A stretch of 64,000 bases of DNA from Micromonosporaceae bacterium KJ-029 (GTDB taxonomy: Bacteria; Actinomycetota; Actinomycetes; Mycobacteriales; Micromonosporaceae). Made by a program: the position numbers and the translations under genes. Position 1 is the first letter of the stretch. Each line of letters opens with the position of its first letter. Under the pieces are notes generated by a model, which saw only the letters and a list, made by a program, of their open reading frames with translations, made no database searches and was not told the origin of the DNA. Shown in pieces: positions 25,675 to 37,126 of the stretch. The stretch is from assembly GCA_005402585.1 (NCBI GenBank), contig BIFP01000068.1:434001-498000 (forward strand), given 5' to 3'.

Positions 25675-27161
25675 GGCCTGATCACCTCCGTGGGGGCCCC
25701 GTGCAGCTGCTCGGGCGGGCCACCGGAGGGACGGGTCACCTTGCCGCCGACGCCGGTCACCGGGCGGCGCCCGGCGTCGGACACCCGCAGCAGCACCGCG
25801 ATGAGCAGCCAGTTCGCCATCAGCGAGGAGCCACCGGCGGACAGGAACGGCGTGGTCTGGCCGGTGAGCGGGATCAGCCCGCTGATCCCGCCGACGATCA
25901 CGAAGACCTGCAATCCGAGGGTGAACGCCAGACCCCCGGCGAGCAGCTTGCCGAACGAGTCCCGCACCGCCAGCGCGGCCCGCAGCCCTCGCTCGACGAT
26001 CAGCAGGTAGATCACCAGCAGCGCGGAGAGGCCGAACAGGCCGATCTCCTCACCGATGCCGGCGAAGATGAAGTCGTTCTGCACCTCGGGCAGCAGCAGC
26101 GGCTGCCCACCGCCCGGCCCGGCGCCGAACATCCCGCCGGTGCCCAGCGCGAGCAGGCCCTGCACCAGCTGATAGCCCTTGTCGTACGGGTCGCCGAACG
26201 GGTCGAGCCAGATCTCCGCCCGTAGGTAGAAGTTCGCGAACGGCCCGCCCACCGCCTCGCCGAGCACGTACGCGAGGTAGGCGCCGCCGAAGAAGAGGAC
26301 CAGACCGATGAGCAGCCAACTGACCCGTTCGGTGGCGATGTACAGCGTCACCACGAACATGCCGAAGTAGAGCAGCGAGGTGCCCAGGTCCTTCTCGAAG
26401 ACGAGGACCAGCAGGCTGATCGCCCAGACCACGAGCACCGGGCCCAGGTCACGCCCGCGCGGGAAGTCGATGCCGAGGACACGGTGGCTGGCGAGCGACA
26501 GCACCTCGCGCTTGCGGACCAGGTAGTAGGCGAAGAAGACCAGCAGGGCGAGCTTGGCGAACTCGCCCGGCTGGATGGAGAAGCCGCCGACGCGTACCCA
26601 CAGCTTCGCGCCGTTGATCTCGGAGATGCTGGGCGGCAGCACCGCCGGCAGCATCACCAGCACGATGCCCGCCAGGCCCAGGGTGTAGGCGTACCGGGAG
26701 ACCGACCGGTGGTCGCGCATCAGGGCCAGCAGCCCGGCGGCGAGCATCACCGACACCAGCGTCCAGGCCAACTGCCGGCCGCCGATGCCGGCGAAGGTGG
26801 CCAGTTCGGCCCGCTCGGCGGGCGTCGCCTGGGCCAGGTCGAGCCGGTGCAGGAAACCGACGCCGAGCCCGTTGAGCAGGGCCACCGCCGGCAGCAGGGC
26901 CGGATCGGCGAACGGCGCCAGAAACCGGATCACCAGATGCATGCCGAGGAACACCACGGAGAGCGCGGCGGCCGGCACCCAGAAACTGGGGGTGACCGTG
27001 TCGAGTACGTTCGCCTCGACCATCGCCCCGTACGCGGCGACCAGGGCCATCGCCAGCACCAGCAGCGACAGTTCGGCGTTGCGCCGGGACCGGGCCAGGC
27101 GTGCGCCGGGTCGCTCGCCCGCGGTGGCGGGCGAGGGTACCGGGGTGGCCGCTGCGGTCAC
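25671..27161 (-). CDS. rodA: SEDS-family glycosyltransferase (RodA/FtsW-type)
   Basis: The 496-residue protein has about ten predicted membrane helices and the SEDS signatures KLWVRVGGFSIQPGEFAKLALLVFFAYYLVRKR (the conserved catalytic Asp region follows) and PEVQNDFIFAGIGEEIGLFG. A cytoplasmic Arg-rich N-terminal tail precedes the first helix. SEDS proteins polymerise lipid II, with PbpA as partner. It is paired with pbpA, so RodA/FtsW-like function at growth or septation is expected. Start GTG at 27161; 26 bp separate it from pstP. Confidence 0.95.
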   Translation of the reverse strand: MTAAATPVPSPATAGERPGARLARSRRNAELSLLVLAMALVAAYGAMVEANVLDTVTPSFWVPAAALSVVFLGMHLVIRFLAPFADPALLPAVALLNGLGVGFLHRLDLAQATPAERAELATFAGIGGRQLAWTLVSVMLAAGLLALMRDHRSVSRYAYTLGLAGIVLVMLPAVLPPSISEINGAKLWVRVGGFSIQPGEFAKLALLVFFAYYLVRKREVLSLASHRVLGIDFPRGRDLGPVLVVWAISLLVLVFEKDLGTSLLYFGMFVVTLYIATERVSWLLIGLVLFFGGAYLAYVLGEAVGGPFANFYLRAEIWLDPFGDPYDKGYQLVQGLLALGTGGMFGAGPGGGQPLLLPEVQNDFIFAGIGEEIGLFGLSALLVIYLLIVERGLRAALAVRDSFGKLLAGGLAFTLGLQVFVIVGGISGLIPLTGQTTPFLSAGGSSLMANWLLIAVLLRVSDAGRRPVTGVGGKVTRPSGGPPEQLHGAPTEVIRP

Positions 27162-27187
27162 GATCGTCCTCGGGTCGGAGCCGACGC

Positions 27188-28651
27188 CTACTCGGGCGAC
27201 CGGCAGGCCGCCGGGTCGACCGTGGGCGCGAAGGTATCGGCGGGCGGGGCGTCGGGCGTGCTTGCCGGCGGGGCCAGGGATTCACCGTCGGGCGACGGCG
27301 AGCCACTGCGCACCGGGGACGGCGAGCCGCTACCGACCGGGGACGGCGAGCCGGTCGGAGCGCTCGGCGCCGGGGAGGGCGTTTCGTCGACAGGGGTGAG
27401 GCTCGGGCTGGGGCTCGCCGTGGGCGGGCAGGTCGGCTTGAGGTTGACATTGGTCGGGCTGTCCATCGTCAGGTCCGCCAGCCGGCGTTCCGCGTCCGGC
27501 TCGTTCTTGGCCGGGATGCCCTGCTTGACCTGCTCCTGAGCGGCGAGGGTGAGGTCGTCCAGCTGTGCGCCGCTGGTCGAGTGCACGCTGGAGAGATCCA
27601 TACCGGCGATCTGGCCCTGGATGCCGCGGAACACGGCCACCTGGCCGTCCGCTGTCGCGCCGACGTAGTACTGCTGCTGGGTGTAGCTCCACCCGGCGAA
27701 GACACCGCCCCCGATGATCACCATCAGGGCGGTCGTCATCGCGAGGGCGCGCAGCGGGCGGCGGCGCGCCTCCGGCTCGTCGTCGGCGTTGCCGGCGGGC
27801 TCCTCCGGCACGGCCGGACGGGGGGCGGAGAGCGCCGAGGCCCGGGCGGCCGGGGTGGAGACGTCGGCCGAGGTCGCCATGCCCCGGTCACGCGCCGCCG
27901 CGCCGCCGACGATCGGAGCCGCCTCGACGATGTCGTGGTCGGTGGCATCGGCGATGATCACGGTGATGTTGTCCGGGCCACCGCCGCGCAGGGCGAGCTG
28001 GACCAGCCGCTCGACGCACTGCTGCGGGTCGGCGTACTCGCGCATGGACTCGGCGATGGTTTCCGCGCTGACCACGCCGGACAGGCCGTCGGAACAGATC
28101 AGGTAGCGATCGCCCGGCAGCACCTGGCGGACCGAGTACTCCGGGTCGATGTCGCGGCCGTCGAGAGCCCGGGTGAGCAGCGAGCGCTGGGGGTGACTAC
28201 TCGCCTCCTCCGGGCTGATCCGGCCCTCGTCGACGAGCATCTGGACGTAGGTGTCGTCCTTGGTGATCTGCGCGAACTCACCGTTGCGCAGCAGGTAGGC
28301 ACGCGAGTCGCCGATGTGGACCATGCCCAGCTTGCTGCCGGAGAACAGGGTCGCGGTCAGCGTGGTGCCCATCCCCTCCAGCTGCGGGTTGGCGTCCACG
28401 GTCTCGCGGAGTTGTTGGTTGGCGGTGCCCACGGCGGAGCGGAGCGCGTCGACCAGGGCGTCACCAGGGACGTCCTCGTCCAACGGCGCCATGGCACCGA
28501 TGACAATGTTGCTGGCGACGTCACCGGCGGCCATGCCGCCCATGCCGTCGGCGACGGCGAGTAGCCGCGGGCCGGCGTAGACGGAATCCTGATTACCGTC
28601 TCGGATCAGACCGCGGTCGCTGTGGGCCGCATAGCGCAGGGTCAGAGTCAT
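27188..28651 (-). CDS. pstP: PP2C-type Ser/Thr protein phosphatase PstP
   Basis: The 487-residue transmembrane phosphatase has a PP2C domain (about residues 6-235) with the metal motifs SDRGLIRDGNQDSVY, VADGMGGMAAGDVAS, CSDGLSGVV and GGPDNITVII. A Pro/Ala linker, one membrane helix (about 302-322) and a secreted tail with Pro/Ser repeats follow. The tail is unusually long and low-complexity. PstP reverses PknA/PknB phosphorylation in the same operon. Its ATG overlaps the fhaB stop (ATGA). Confidence 0.97.
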   Translation of the reverse strand: MTLTLRYAAHSDRGLIRDGNQDSVYAGPRLLAVADGMGGMAAGDVASNIVIGAMAPLDEDVPGDALVDALRSAVGTANQQLRETVDANPQLEGMGTTLTATLFSGSKLGMVHIGDSRAYLLRNGEFAQITKDDTYVQMLVDEGRISPEEASSHPQRSLLTRALDGRDIDPEYSVRQVLPGDRYLICSDGLSGVVSAETIAESMREYADPQQCVERLVQLALRGGGPDNITVIIADATDHDIVEAAPIVGGAAARDRGMATSADVSTPAARASALSAPRPAVPEEPAGNADDEPEARRRPLRALAMTTALMVIIGGGVFAGWSYTQQQYYVGATADGQVAVFRGIQGQIAGMDLSSVHSTSGAQLDDLTLAAQEQVKQGIPAKNEPDAERRLADLTMDSPTNVNLKPTCPPTASPSPSLTPVDETPSPAPSAPTGSPSPVGSGSPSPVRSGSPSPDGESLAPPASTPDAPPADTFAPTVDPAACRSPE

Positions 28652-29136
28652 GGCCGTAATTCGAGAGAGGTGCGGCCGATTCGGATCGGCACGCCGAGGG
28701 GTACGGGGGTTGGTCCGGTGACCTTAGCGCGATCCAGGTACGTCCCGTTAGTCGAACCGAGGTCCTCGACGAACCATTGCCCGTCACGCGGCACGAGCCG
28801 GGCGTGTCGCGCGGACGCATAGTCGTCGGTAATCACCAGGGTGGAGTCCTCGGCGCGACCGATGGTTATCTGCGCCTCACCCAAGGTGATCCTGGTGCCG
28901 GCCAGTTGGCCCGCGGTCACCACCAACTGATGCGCCGCCCGGCCCCGCTTCACCTTCGCCGGCCTCGCCGTCGCCTGACCGGTCGACGCTCCCACCGATC
29001 TGGGCGCGGCCACCAGCCGACCCGAGCGGGCCCCCGCGAAGAGATCCCGGCGGATGACGCCGACCACCGTGAACACGAAGATCCACAGCAGGACGAGGAA
29101 TCCGAACCGGGCGACGGTGATGACGAGTTCCGGCAA
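28648..29136 (-). CDS. fhaB: FHA-domain protein FhaB (FipA-type)
   Basis: The 162-residue protein has an N-terminal membrane helix (about residues 9-27), a short basic linker and an FHA domain (about 75-160). The phosphothreonine site is visible as ITIGRAEDSTLVITDDYASARHARL and the DLGSTNGTYLDRAKV motif. FHA domains bind phosphorylated Thr on division proteins. Starts at TTG 29136, 7 bp after the fhaA stop. Confidence 0.95.
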   Translation of the reverse strand: MPELVITVARFGFLVLLWIFVFTVVGVIRRDLFAGARSGRLVAAPRSVGASTGQATARPAKVKRGRAAHQLVVTAGQLAGTRITLGEAQITIGRAEDSTLVITDDYASARHARLVPRDGQWFVEDLGSTNGTYLDRAKVTGPTPVPLGVPIRIGRTSLELRP

Positions 29137-29142
29137 GGCGGA

Positions 29143-29904
29143 TCAGCCGTCCACGCGGAAGGTCAGGGTGGTCGTACCGAGTTGGATCATGTCGCCGGGG
29201 TTCAGCGCCACGGCCGAGACCCGCTGGCCGTTGACCATGGTGCCGTTGGTCGAGCCGAGATCGGTCAGCACGACCTGACCGCCGTCGAAGTCCAGCCGGG
29301 CGTGTCGCCGCGAGATGCCGACGTCCGGAAGGCGCAGGTTGGCCTGGTCGCCGCGACCGATCACGGTCGAACCCATCTGCAACGGGTAGGTGCGGCCGTC
29401 ACCGGAGACCAGCCGGATGTTGCGCCCAGCGCCGTGGCCCGGCGGCGGGCCGTAGCCGCCGCCCTGGTCGTACGACGGGTACCCGGGCTGGCCGGCGTCG
29501 TAGCCGGGCGCCGAGACCGGAGCGACCTCGCCACCGGTGTAGACCTCCGCGGTGACCCGGAACATGCCCGTGTCCAGTCCTTCGCCACGCTCGATCTCGA
29601 CGATCACGTCGCCGTAGACCGTCCAGGCCTGCTCGCCGATGAACTCCGCCTGCGACTGGGCCAACTCCTGGGCCAGCGCGGCGGCGTACGGCGCCAGCCG
29701 ACTGTGGTCGTACGGCGAGAGATCGATCACGTAGCGGTTGGGCACCAACGTGCGCCCACCAGCCAGGATGGCCTTGTGCGCCTCGGCCTCCCGCTGCATG
29801 GCGTTGAGGATCTCCACGGGGTGCACAACCCCTTTGAAGACCTTGGCGAAGGCCCCTTCGACCAGGCCTTCCAGACGCTTCTCGAAGCGTTGCAGCACGC
29901 TCAC
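29143..29904 (-). CDS. fhaA: FHA-domain protein FhaA (DUF3662 + FHA)
   Basis: The 253-residue protein starts at GTG 29904 (VSVLQRFEKRLEGLVEGAFAKVFKG), which follows AGGAGGAG; a longer start at 29931 is not family-like. An N-terminal DUF3662 domain (about residues 1-120) contains the NRYVIDLSPYDHSRL segment. A Gly/Tyr/Pro linker follows, then a C-terminal FHA domain (about 160-250) with TVIGRGDQANLRLPDVGISRRHARL and the GSTNGTMVNG motif. FhaA binds the phosphorylated peptidoglycan regulator MviN/CwlM in relatives. It is the first gene of the operon that runs to pknB. Confidence 0.95.
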   Translation of the reverse strand: MSVLQRFEKRLEGLVEGAFAKVFKGVVHPVEILNAMQREAEAHKAILAGGRTLVPNRYVIDLSPYDHSRLAPYAAALAQELAQSQAEFIGEQAWTVYGDVIVEIERGEGLDTGMFRVTAEVYTGGEVAPVSAPGYDAGQPGYPSYDQGGGYGPPPGHGAGRNIRLVSGDGRTYPLQMGSTVIGRGDQANLRLPDVGISRRHARLDFDGGQVVLTDLGSTNGTMVNGQRVSAVALNPGDMIQLGTTTLTFRVDG

Positions 29905-30157
29905 CGGCTCCTCCTCGGGTCCCGAGGACATGATGGTATCCGCCCAGAGCGCACGCAGCTCACATGCCGCTCGGCCGGCAGGCCACGGCCTGTTCGGACG
30001 GCCCCGGATTGTCGTGCTACTCTTTCGTCCGCCACGAACGGTAACCGCTCAGCGAAGCGAATGCCATTCGCGGCAAGGACCAGGGCCGCGTAATATGGCC
30101 GAGGCCCGCCGGCGACAGCGGGACCGGCACGGACTACGCTGTCCGAGGTCAAGCCAC

Positions 30158-30243
30158 GGGGAAGTGGCGGAATGGCAGACGCGCACGGTTCAGGTCCGTG
30201 TGCCCGAAAGGGCGTGGGGGTTCAACTCCCCCCTTCCCCACCA
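30158..30243 (+). tRNA. tRNA-Leu(CAG)
   Basis: The cloverleaf has acceptor GGGGAAG pairing with CTTCCCC, a long variable arm as expected for class II tRNA, and anticodon stem CACGG/CCGTG with loop TTCAGGT (anticodon CAG, reading CUG). CCA is encoded at 30241-30243. Total 86 nt. It lies upstream of the epimerase gene. Confidence 0.96.
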
Positions 30244-30351
30244 CAGTTCGAGGGCTCCGCGCCAAAGCGGGGCCCTCGCTCCGTATCAGGGCGTGCCGGA
30301 CGTCACGCTATGCTCCGATGGTTTCTGCCTCCGACGCACCAGGAGTGGCAT

Positions 30352-31425
30352 GTGAGTGTCGCATTCGTGACCGGGTCGGGCGGGCTGATCGGCTCCGAGG
30401 CGGTCCGGCATTTCGCCGGCCTCGGTCTCGACGTCGTCGGCATCGACAACGACATGCGGCAGGAGTTCTTCGGCGAGGAGGCGTCCACCGCCTGGAACGT
30501 CCGCCGGCTGACCGACGAGCTGGGTGACGCGTACTCGCACCACAGCATCGACATCCGGGACCGCGGGGCGCTCGGCGCGCTGTTCCAGCGGTACGGCCGG
30601 AACGTCGCCGTCGTGATCCACACGGCCGCGCAGCCCTCGCACGACTGGGCGGTACGCGACCCGTTCACCGACTTCGACGTGAACGCCGCCGGCACCCTGA
30701 ACGTCCTGCAGAACGTCCGGGAGCACTGCCTCGACGCCCCGGTCATCCACTGCTCGACCAACAAGGTCTACGGCGACCGGCCGAACAGTCTGCCCCTGGT
30801 CGAGCTGGAGACCCGCTGGGAGATCGAGCCGGGCCACCCGTATGAGCAGGGCATCCGCGAGGACATGTCGATTGACGCCTGCCTGCACTCGATCTTCGGT
30901 GCCTCCAAGGTCGCCGCGGACGTGATGGTGCAGGAGTACGGCCGGTACTTCGGCATGAAGACAGCCTGTTTCCGGGGCGGGACGCTGACCGGCCCGGCGC
31001 ACTCGGCGACCGAACTGCACGGCTTCCTCGGCTACGTGATGCGGGCCAACATGGAACGCCGGACGTACCGGATCTACGGCTACCAGGGCAAGCAGGTGCG
31101 CGACGCGATCCACAGCTCGGACGTGGTCTCCGCGTTCGAGGCGTTCTTCCGCAACCCGCGCTCCGCCGCCGTGTACAACCTCGGCGGCGGCCGGCACTCC
31201 AACACCTCCATGCGCGAGGCGTTCGCCGAGGCGGAACGGATCACCGGCCAGGAGATGGTCTCGGAGTATGTCGAGGCCAACCGGATCGGCGACCACAAGT
31301 GGTGGATCGGCTCCAACGAGGCGTTCCAGGTCGACTATCCGGACTGGAAGCAGGTCTACGACGTACCGATGATCATGCGTGAGATCTACGAGGCCAACGT
31401 GGACAAGTGGGTGCCGCAGGCATGA
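30352..31425 (+). CDS. NAD-dependent epimerase, CDP-paratose/tyvelose 2-epimerase-like
   Basis: The 357-residue SDR protein starts at GTG 30352 with AGGAG 6 nt upstream; the longer frame overlaps the tRNA. The nucleotide motif [15 protein letters not shown] is at the N-terminus. [15 protein letters not shown] and [23 protein letters not shown] follow, where Phe stands at the usual Tyr position of YxxxK; this same substitution is typical of the CDP-tyvelose epimerase (TyvE) branch. Sugar-site segments [24 protein letters not shown] are clear. The sugar could be another NDP-hexose. The gene overlaps the glycosyltransferase by 4 nt. Confidence 0.88.
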   Translation: MSVAFVTGSGGLIGSEAVRHFAGLGLDVVGIDNDMRQEFFGEEASTAWNVRRLTDELGDAYSHHSIDIRDRGALGALFQRYGRNVAVVIHTAAQPSHDWAVRDPFTDFDVNAAGTLNVLQNVREHCLDAPVIHCSTNKVYGDRPNSLPLVELETRWEIEPGHPYEQGIREDMSIDACLHSIFGASKVAADVMVQEYGRYFGMKTACFRGGTLTGPAHSATELHGFLGYVMRANMERRTYRIYGYQGKQVRDAIHSSDVVSAFEAFFRNPRSAAVYNLGGGRHSNTSMREAFAEAERITGQEMVSEYVEANRIGDHKWWIGSNEAFQVDYPDWKQVYDVPMIMREIYEANVDKWVPQA

Positions 31426-32219
31426 GGAAGCGGAACGTTCTCGGCGTCCTGATCGACGCCACCGACTACGCGGAAGCGACCGAGCAGGTGGTGGCCGCGG
31501 CGCAGGAGCGCCGCCCGCTGGCGCTGACCGCACTGGCCGTGCACGGCGTGATGACCGGCGTGCTGGACCCACCGCACAACGCCCGGCTCAACTCCTTCGA
31601 CGTGGTGACGCCCGACGGCCAGCCGGTGCGCTGGGCACTGAACCTGCTCCACGGCGCCGGTCTCACCGACCGCGTCTACGGGCCGAGGCTGACCCTGCAC
31701 GTGCTCTCCCGGTTCGCCGACGAGGGCCTGCCGGTCTACCTGTACGGCTCGACCGAGGAGACCCTGGCCCGGCTGATCCCGGCGCTGGAGCGGATGTTCC
31801 CGGCCTTGAAGATCGCCGGGGTCGAGGCGTCGAAGTTCCGCGCCGTACGGCCGGGCGAGGACGTCGAGATCGCCGACCGGATCAAGGCCAGCGGGGCCCG
31901 GCTCGTCCTGGTCGGGCTGGGCTGCCCCCGCCAGGAGGTCTTCGCATACGCGATGCGCCCGCTGCTGGACATGCCCCTGATGGCCGTCGGTGCCGCCTTC
32001 GACTACCACGCGGGGCTGCTGCGTAATCCGCCGCCGTGGATGCAGCGCGCCGGGCTGGAGTGGTTCTGGCGGCTGGGCCTGGAGCCCAAGCGACTGTGGC
32101 GGCGCTACGTGATCCTCAACCCGGCGTACCTGGGCCGGCTGTTCGCGCAGAAGCTCGGGCTGTGGAAGCCCCGGCCGCCCGCCCCGGCCACCGAACGGCC
32201 CACCGGGTTCGCGGTCTGA
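31422..32219 (+). CDS. WecG/TagA/CpsF-family glycosyltransferase
   Basis: The 265-residue GT26-type enzyme starts at ATG 31422, overlapping the epimerase stop. Conserved parts are [64 protein letters not shown] and [42 protein letters not shown]. Family members transfer N-acetylmannosamine or related sugars to polyprenyl-linked carriers for teichoic acids, ECA or capsules. The epimerase next to it may supply the sugar. No other cell-wall sugar genes are adjacent, so the acceptor is unknown. A strong hairpin follows. Confidence 0.92.
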   Translation: MRKRNVLGVLIDATDYAEATEQVVAAAQERRPLALTALAVHGVMTGVLDPPHNARLNSFDVVTPDGQPVRWALNLLHGAGLTDRVYGPRLTLHVLSRFADEGLPVYLYGSTEETLARLIPALERMFPALKIAGVEASKFRAVRPGEDVEIADRIKASGARLVLVGLGCPRQEVFAYAMRPLLDMPLMAVGAAFDYHAGLLRNPPPWMQRAGLEWFWRLGLEPKRLWRRYVILNPAYLGRLFAQKLGLWKPRPPAPATERPTGFAV

Positions 32220-32239
32220 CCCCCGGCCGCCTCGACGCG

Positions 32240-32272
32240 ACCGGGCCCCCGGCTTCCCGCCGGGGGCCCGGT
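32240..32272. terminator. Bidirectional hairpin between WecG and subtilase genes
   Basis: CCGGGCCCCCGGC (32241-32253) pairs with GCCGGGGGCCCGG (32259-32271) around a 5-nt loop, with an A/T closing pair outside. It lies between the ends of convergent genes. No long T-tract is present. Confidence 0.85.
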
Positions 32273-32284
32273 GCCGTTTCTGGA

Positions 32285-34156
<1,872 letters not shown>

Positions 34157-34376
34157 CTTCCTACCTCCCTCTGACCGGCCCCGATCGTCCGCCCGCTCAT
34201 GGCAGGTTGATCGATGAATGCCGATCGAAGTGAGGGTAGTTCGCGTCCCGGAGACAGATGAACATGCCGGATTTCCCATAACACCGGCGGGATGGTTCCC
34301 CTACGGGGACGGGTACGGGACGAACGGGGGGTGGGCCCGGATTCGCCGAACCGGAAATCGGGCAAGGCTGACGGGT

Positions 34377-34979
34377 ATGCAGAGTCAGCTCGCCCTCCTG
34401 CTCCCGGTCGCCGCCGTCTGGTGGGTCGCCGGCTACCTAGCAGACGGGTTGCCCCGGATAACCCACGCCCGCGAGCTGCTGCGGCGCACCGGCTGGCTGC
34501 TCGCGCTGATCCTGACCGGGCTCGGCCTGACGGTGGCCGTGCCGATCGCCGGCCTGACCACCACCGGGGCGACCCTGGCGGACCGGGCCGCGAGCGGGCT
34601 CGCGCTCGCCGCCATCCCGGCGCTGGTGGTGGCGGCCTGCACCGTGCGCCGGGTACGCCGGCTCCGGGCCGGGGCGGCCACACTGGCCGTAGCGCCCCGG
34701 ACGCCGGCCCCGCACGGGTTGCGCGCCGCAGCCGCCCACCCGCTGATCGGACTGCCGTTGCAGGTGACCGGCTTGGCCCTGCTGCCGGCCCTGATCGCGG
34801 CGAGCAGCGCCGGCCAGTTCCTCGGGCCCGAGGCGACCGGGCCCGCGATCACCATCGGGGCGCTGGGTGTCGGGGCCATCGGGGTACGCCATGCCCTGCG
34901 CCACAACCGGCTCGCCGAACGGGCGATGCCGGAGCGGGCGGCGACCTCAGCGCGCCCGGCCGGCGCCCTGCACGTATAG
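34377..34979 (+). CDS. Hypothetical multi-pass membrane protein
   Basis: The 200-residue protein starts at ATG 34377, preferred over an upstream in-frame ATG in non-coding sequence. It has about five hydrophobic helices (about residues 3-21, 36-56, 66-86, 118-136, 146-165). A basic segment VRRVRRLRAGAATLA separates helices 3 and 4. No family is recognised. It overlaps the convergent hypothetical gene by 33 bp, so one of the two ends may be misjudged. Confidence 0.65.
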   Translation: MQSQLALLLPVAAVWWVAGYLADGLPRITHARELLRRTGWLLALILTGLGLTVAVPIAGLTTTGATLADRAASGLALAAIPALVVAACTVRRVRRLRAGAATLAVAPRTPAPHGLRAAAAHPLIGLPLQVTGLALLPALIAASSAGQFLGPEATGPAITIGALGVGAIGVRHALRHNRLAERAMPERAATSARPAGALHV

Positions 34980-35351
34980 CAGCTCCAGGATCGCCCGCGT
35001 CGCCTCGAACCAGCGGTCCAGCCAGCCGGGCGGGGGCACGCTGCCCTTTGGGGGCAGCTCCATCATCAGGCCGCGCAGCAGCGGGTGGTCCACGAGCGAA
35101 CCGGTTTCCGCCGCCGACCAGCCGGACGCCGGGAACGACGGTTCGGTGAGCGGGTTCGGATCCAGCGACGGCAGGGTGAGCGGCGACGCCGGCGGCTCGG
35201 TCGCTTCCACGCTGTCCCGTCCCGGGTGCTCGGTGTCCGTCGACACCACCTCGGTCAACACCGTGTCCCGCCGGGCCCCGCGATACTTTCCACCGAACCG
35301 CTCCGGCTTTCCCGGCCCGTTGGTGAGGTTGTCCGACCCGATACTCGTCAT
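34947..35351 (-). CDS. Hypothetical soluble protein with C-terminal amphipathic helix
   Basis: The 134-residue product from ATG 35351 (MTSIGSDNLTNGPGKPERFGGKYRG) has a mostly Pro/Ser/Thr/Glu-rich disordered region and a C-terminal helical segment VPPPGWLDRWFEATRAILELLYVQGAG. I recognise no family. The codon bias is clear, and the helical end probably binds a partner. Its 3' end overlaps the convergent membrane-protein gene by 33 bp. Confidence 0.55.
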   Translation of the reverse strand: MTSIGSDNLTNGPGKPERFGGKYRGARRDTVLTEVVSTDTEHPGRDSVEATEPPASPLTLPSLDPNPLTEPSFPASGWSAAETGSLVDHPLLRGLMMELPPKGSVPPPGWLDRWFEATRAILELLYVQGAGRAR

Positions 35352-35556
35352 CCGTCTCGCCTGCCTCGCTCGGTTACCCGCCCTGCCGGGGGGATGTCGA
35401 CCAGCGCGTACCGACAGGTACAACGAGACGGGCACGATGTGGCGACGGGAACCGACGGATCATGCGGGCCGATAGCGGCCGCCCGGCCGAACCGCCGGGT
35501 ACAACACGGGTCTCCGTCCGGCCTGGCCGGACGGAGACCCGTCACTATTCCGGGAG

Positions 35557-35784
35557 TCAGCCCCGGCCGAACCCGCCGCCCTTGGTGCTGACGACGAAGG
35601 CGTGCCAATCACCACGGGCGAAGACGAGAGCCGGACCGGCCTTGTCCTTTGAGTCCCGAACCCCGACCGCCCCGGTCACGTATGCCACCTCCACGCAGTT
35701 GTCACAGTTCGGCCCGCTCTTCGAGCTCTTGAACCAGCTTGCCTGCGTCAGGTCCACGGGGAATCCCTGCGTCGCCAATTCCAC
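35557..35784 (-). CDS. DUF397-family small protein
   Basis: The 75-residue protein has the DUF397 pattern: LTQASWFKSSKSGPNCDNCVEVAYVTGAVGVRDSKDKAGPALVFARGDWHAFV. It starts inside the end of the preceding regulator gene (37-bp overlap), which is usual for the Scr1/DUF397 pairs of Micromonospora and Streptomyces. These small proteins are thought to act with the regulator as an anti-regulator or antitoxin-like partner; that role is from family context, not from this sequence. Confidence 0.92.
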   Translation of the reverse strand: MELATQGFPVDLTQASWFKSSKSGPNCDNCVEVAYVTGAVGVRDSKDKAGPALVFARGDWHAFVVSTKGGGFGRG

Positions 35785-36629
35785 AACGGCTCCTCTGTCA
35801 TTTTCGCGATATGTGCGATGGACTCCTCCGGACGCATGGCCGCTGCTCGAATATGATCGAAGATGAAGCTGTACTTCTGTAGTTCGTCGCTCTTCTCCAG
35901 GAAGAGCCCACCCGTGGCGTTCTCCGCGTACACGACATCCGGATCACCGGGCTCGGGGAAGCTGAGGATCGTGAAGGTGCCGTCCATGCCGGCGTGAGCT
36001 CCGACGTCGAACGGCAGGACCTGCAGCGTCACGTTCGGCCGCTGGGCCACCTCCACCAACCGTTTGAGCTGGTCACGCATGACCGTGTCCCCGCCCACCG
36101 GGCGGCTTATCACCGCCTCATCGAGCACCACCCACAGATCGACCGGATCATCCTGGGTCAACAACGACTGACGGCCGAGTCGGACACGCACTCGTTGTCG
36201 CACCTGGTCAGGGCTGAAATCGGGCCGGGCGGCGCGGATCATCGCGCTGGCGTAATCCTCGGTCTCCAGCAGCCCCGGCACCACCTGCTGCTCGTAGGCC
36301 CGAATCGAACTGGCGGCTGCCTCCAGCCCCACATAAGCCCCGACCAGCACTGTGCTGTACGGGTGCCACCAGCCCTTCTGTCGCGCCTCGCGGGCGATCT
36401 GCACCAGTTCATCGCTTTCGGCGCCTACCACCCCGTAAATCCGGAGCATGTCCCGCACGTCTCGCGGGGTCGCGGTGGTGTGGCCGGTCTCGATCCGTGA
36501 GATCTTGGAGGCCGAGCACTCCAACTGCTCCGCGACGGCCTCGATGGTGATCCCGGCCGACTCGCGCTGGCGGCGCAGTTCCGCGCCGAGCCGGCGTCGC
36601 CTGATGGTCGGGCTGCGCCGCTCGCTCAC
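35748..36629 (-). CDS. Scr1-type XRE regulator (HTH + DUF5753)
   Basis: The 293-residue protein has an N-terminal XRE helix-turn-helix (about residues 13-70; LGAELRRQRESAGITIEAVAEQLECSASKISRIETGH) and a DUF5753 domain (about 95-275) with EQQVVPGLLETEDYASAMI and QRPNVTLQVLPFDVGAHAGMDGTFTIL. This architecture is the Scr1 family that pairs with DUF397 proteins. Its targets are probably its own promoter region and nearby genes. The gene overlaps DUF397 and is divergent from the small gene at 37127. Confidence 0.95.
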   Translation of the reverse strand: MSERRSPTIRRRRLGAELRRQRESAGITIEAVAEQLECSASKISRIETGHTTATPRDVRDMLRIYGVVGAESDELVQIAREARQKGWWHPYSTVLVGAYVGLEAAASSIRAYEQQVVPGLLETEDYASAMIRAARPDFSPDQVRQRVRVRLGRQSLLTQDDPVDLWVVLDEAVISRPVGGDTVMRDQLKRLVEVAQRPNVTLQVLPFDVGAHAGMDGTFTILSFPEPGDPDVVYAENATGGLFLEKSDELQKYSFIFDHIRAAAMRPEESIAHIAKMTEEPLWNWRRRDSPWT

Positions 36630-37126
36630 CGGATCACCTCTCCGCCTCGACGCGCCTCTGTCGTCACCCGTCCCGGGCGCGACCGTCGGGGCGGGCGTTC
36701 ACGGCATTGCGGTGGAGCGGGTACTCGACCGGCCGTGGCGGGCGAAACCGGTCCTCAGTGTGCCGTCCGGATACTGGCACGTTCAAGCGCCGTTTCGCGC
36801 GAGCCGCTCACGTATCGGCAAAACTCGACGTGCAACTTGCATGAAGCACGTCCCTGATGCACTCTGTCCGTATGACACGGGTCACGCACCGTCCCCACGC
36901 CGTCTCGCCACGTGATCAACGCGGTGGAGGTGGGGGCGGCGGCTCCAGCACCATCCCCTGAGTAGCCGACCCAGGTCGGGCGGCAGTACGCCACCAGCGG
37001 ATCCGGCACCGACCAGGCCAGCTCCACCAACCGGTCCACGAGACACGACCTCGTCGCCGGAGCCGAACATCCCCCCGATCAGCCTCGCCGGCCTTCCCCG
37101 CCGGCCAACCCTTTCCAGGAGCCCAT
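36630..37126. other. 497-bp non-coding gap upstream of the Scr1 regulator
   Basis: No reliable gene is visible. It includes a comparatively AT-rich stretch (about 36770-36880) that could hold promoters for both the regulator and the plus-strand gene at 37127. A minus-strand open frame (36755-37039) has good codon bias only in its first half (DRLVELAWSVPDPLVAYCRP) and is not listed as a gene. Confidence 0.45.

Noticed and set aside
24139-26010. Plus-strand 623-codon open frame opposite pknA, pbpA and rodA
   Set aside because: It is a mirror frame of three conserved genes and shows no domain motifs of its own.
36755-37039. Minus-strand 94-codon frame before the Scr1 regulator
   Set aside because: Only the first half has normal codon bias; the second half is AT-rich and looks like promoter DNA. 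It may be a fragment, but is not supported enough to list.
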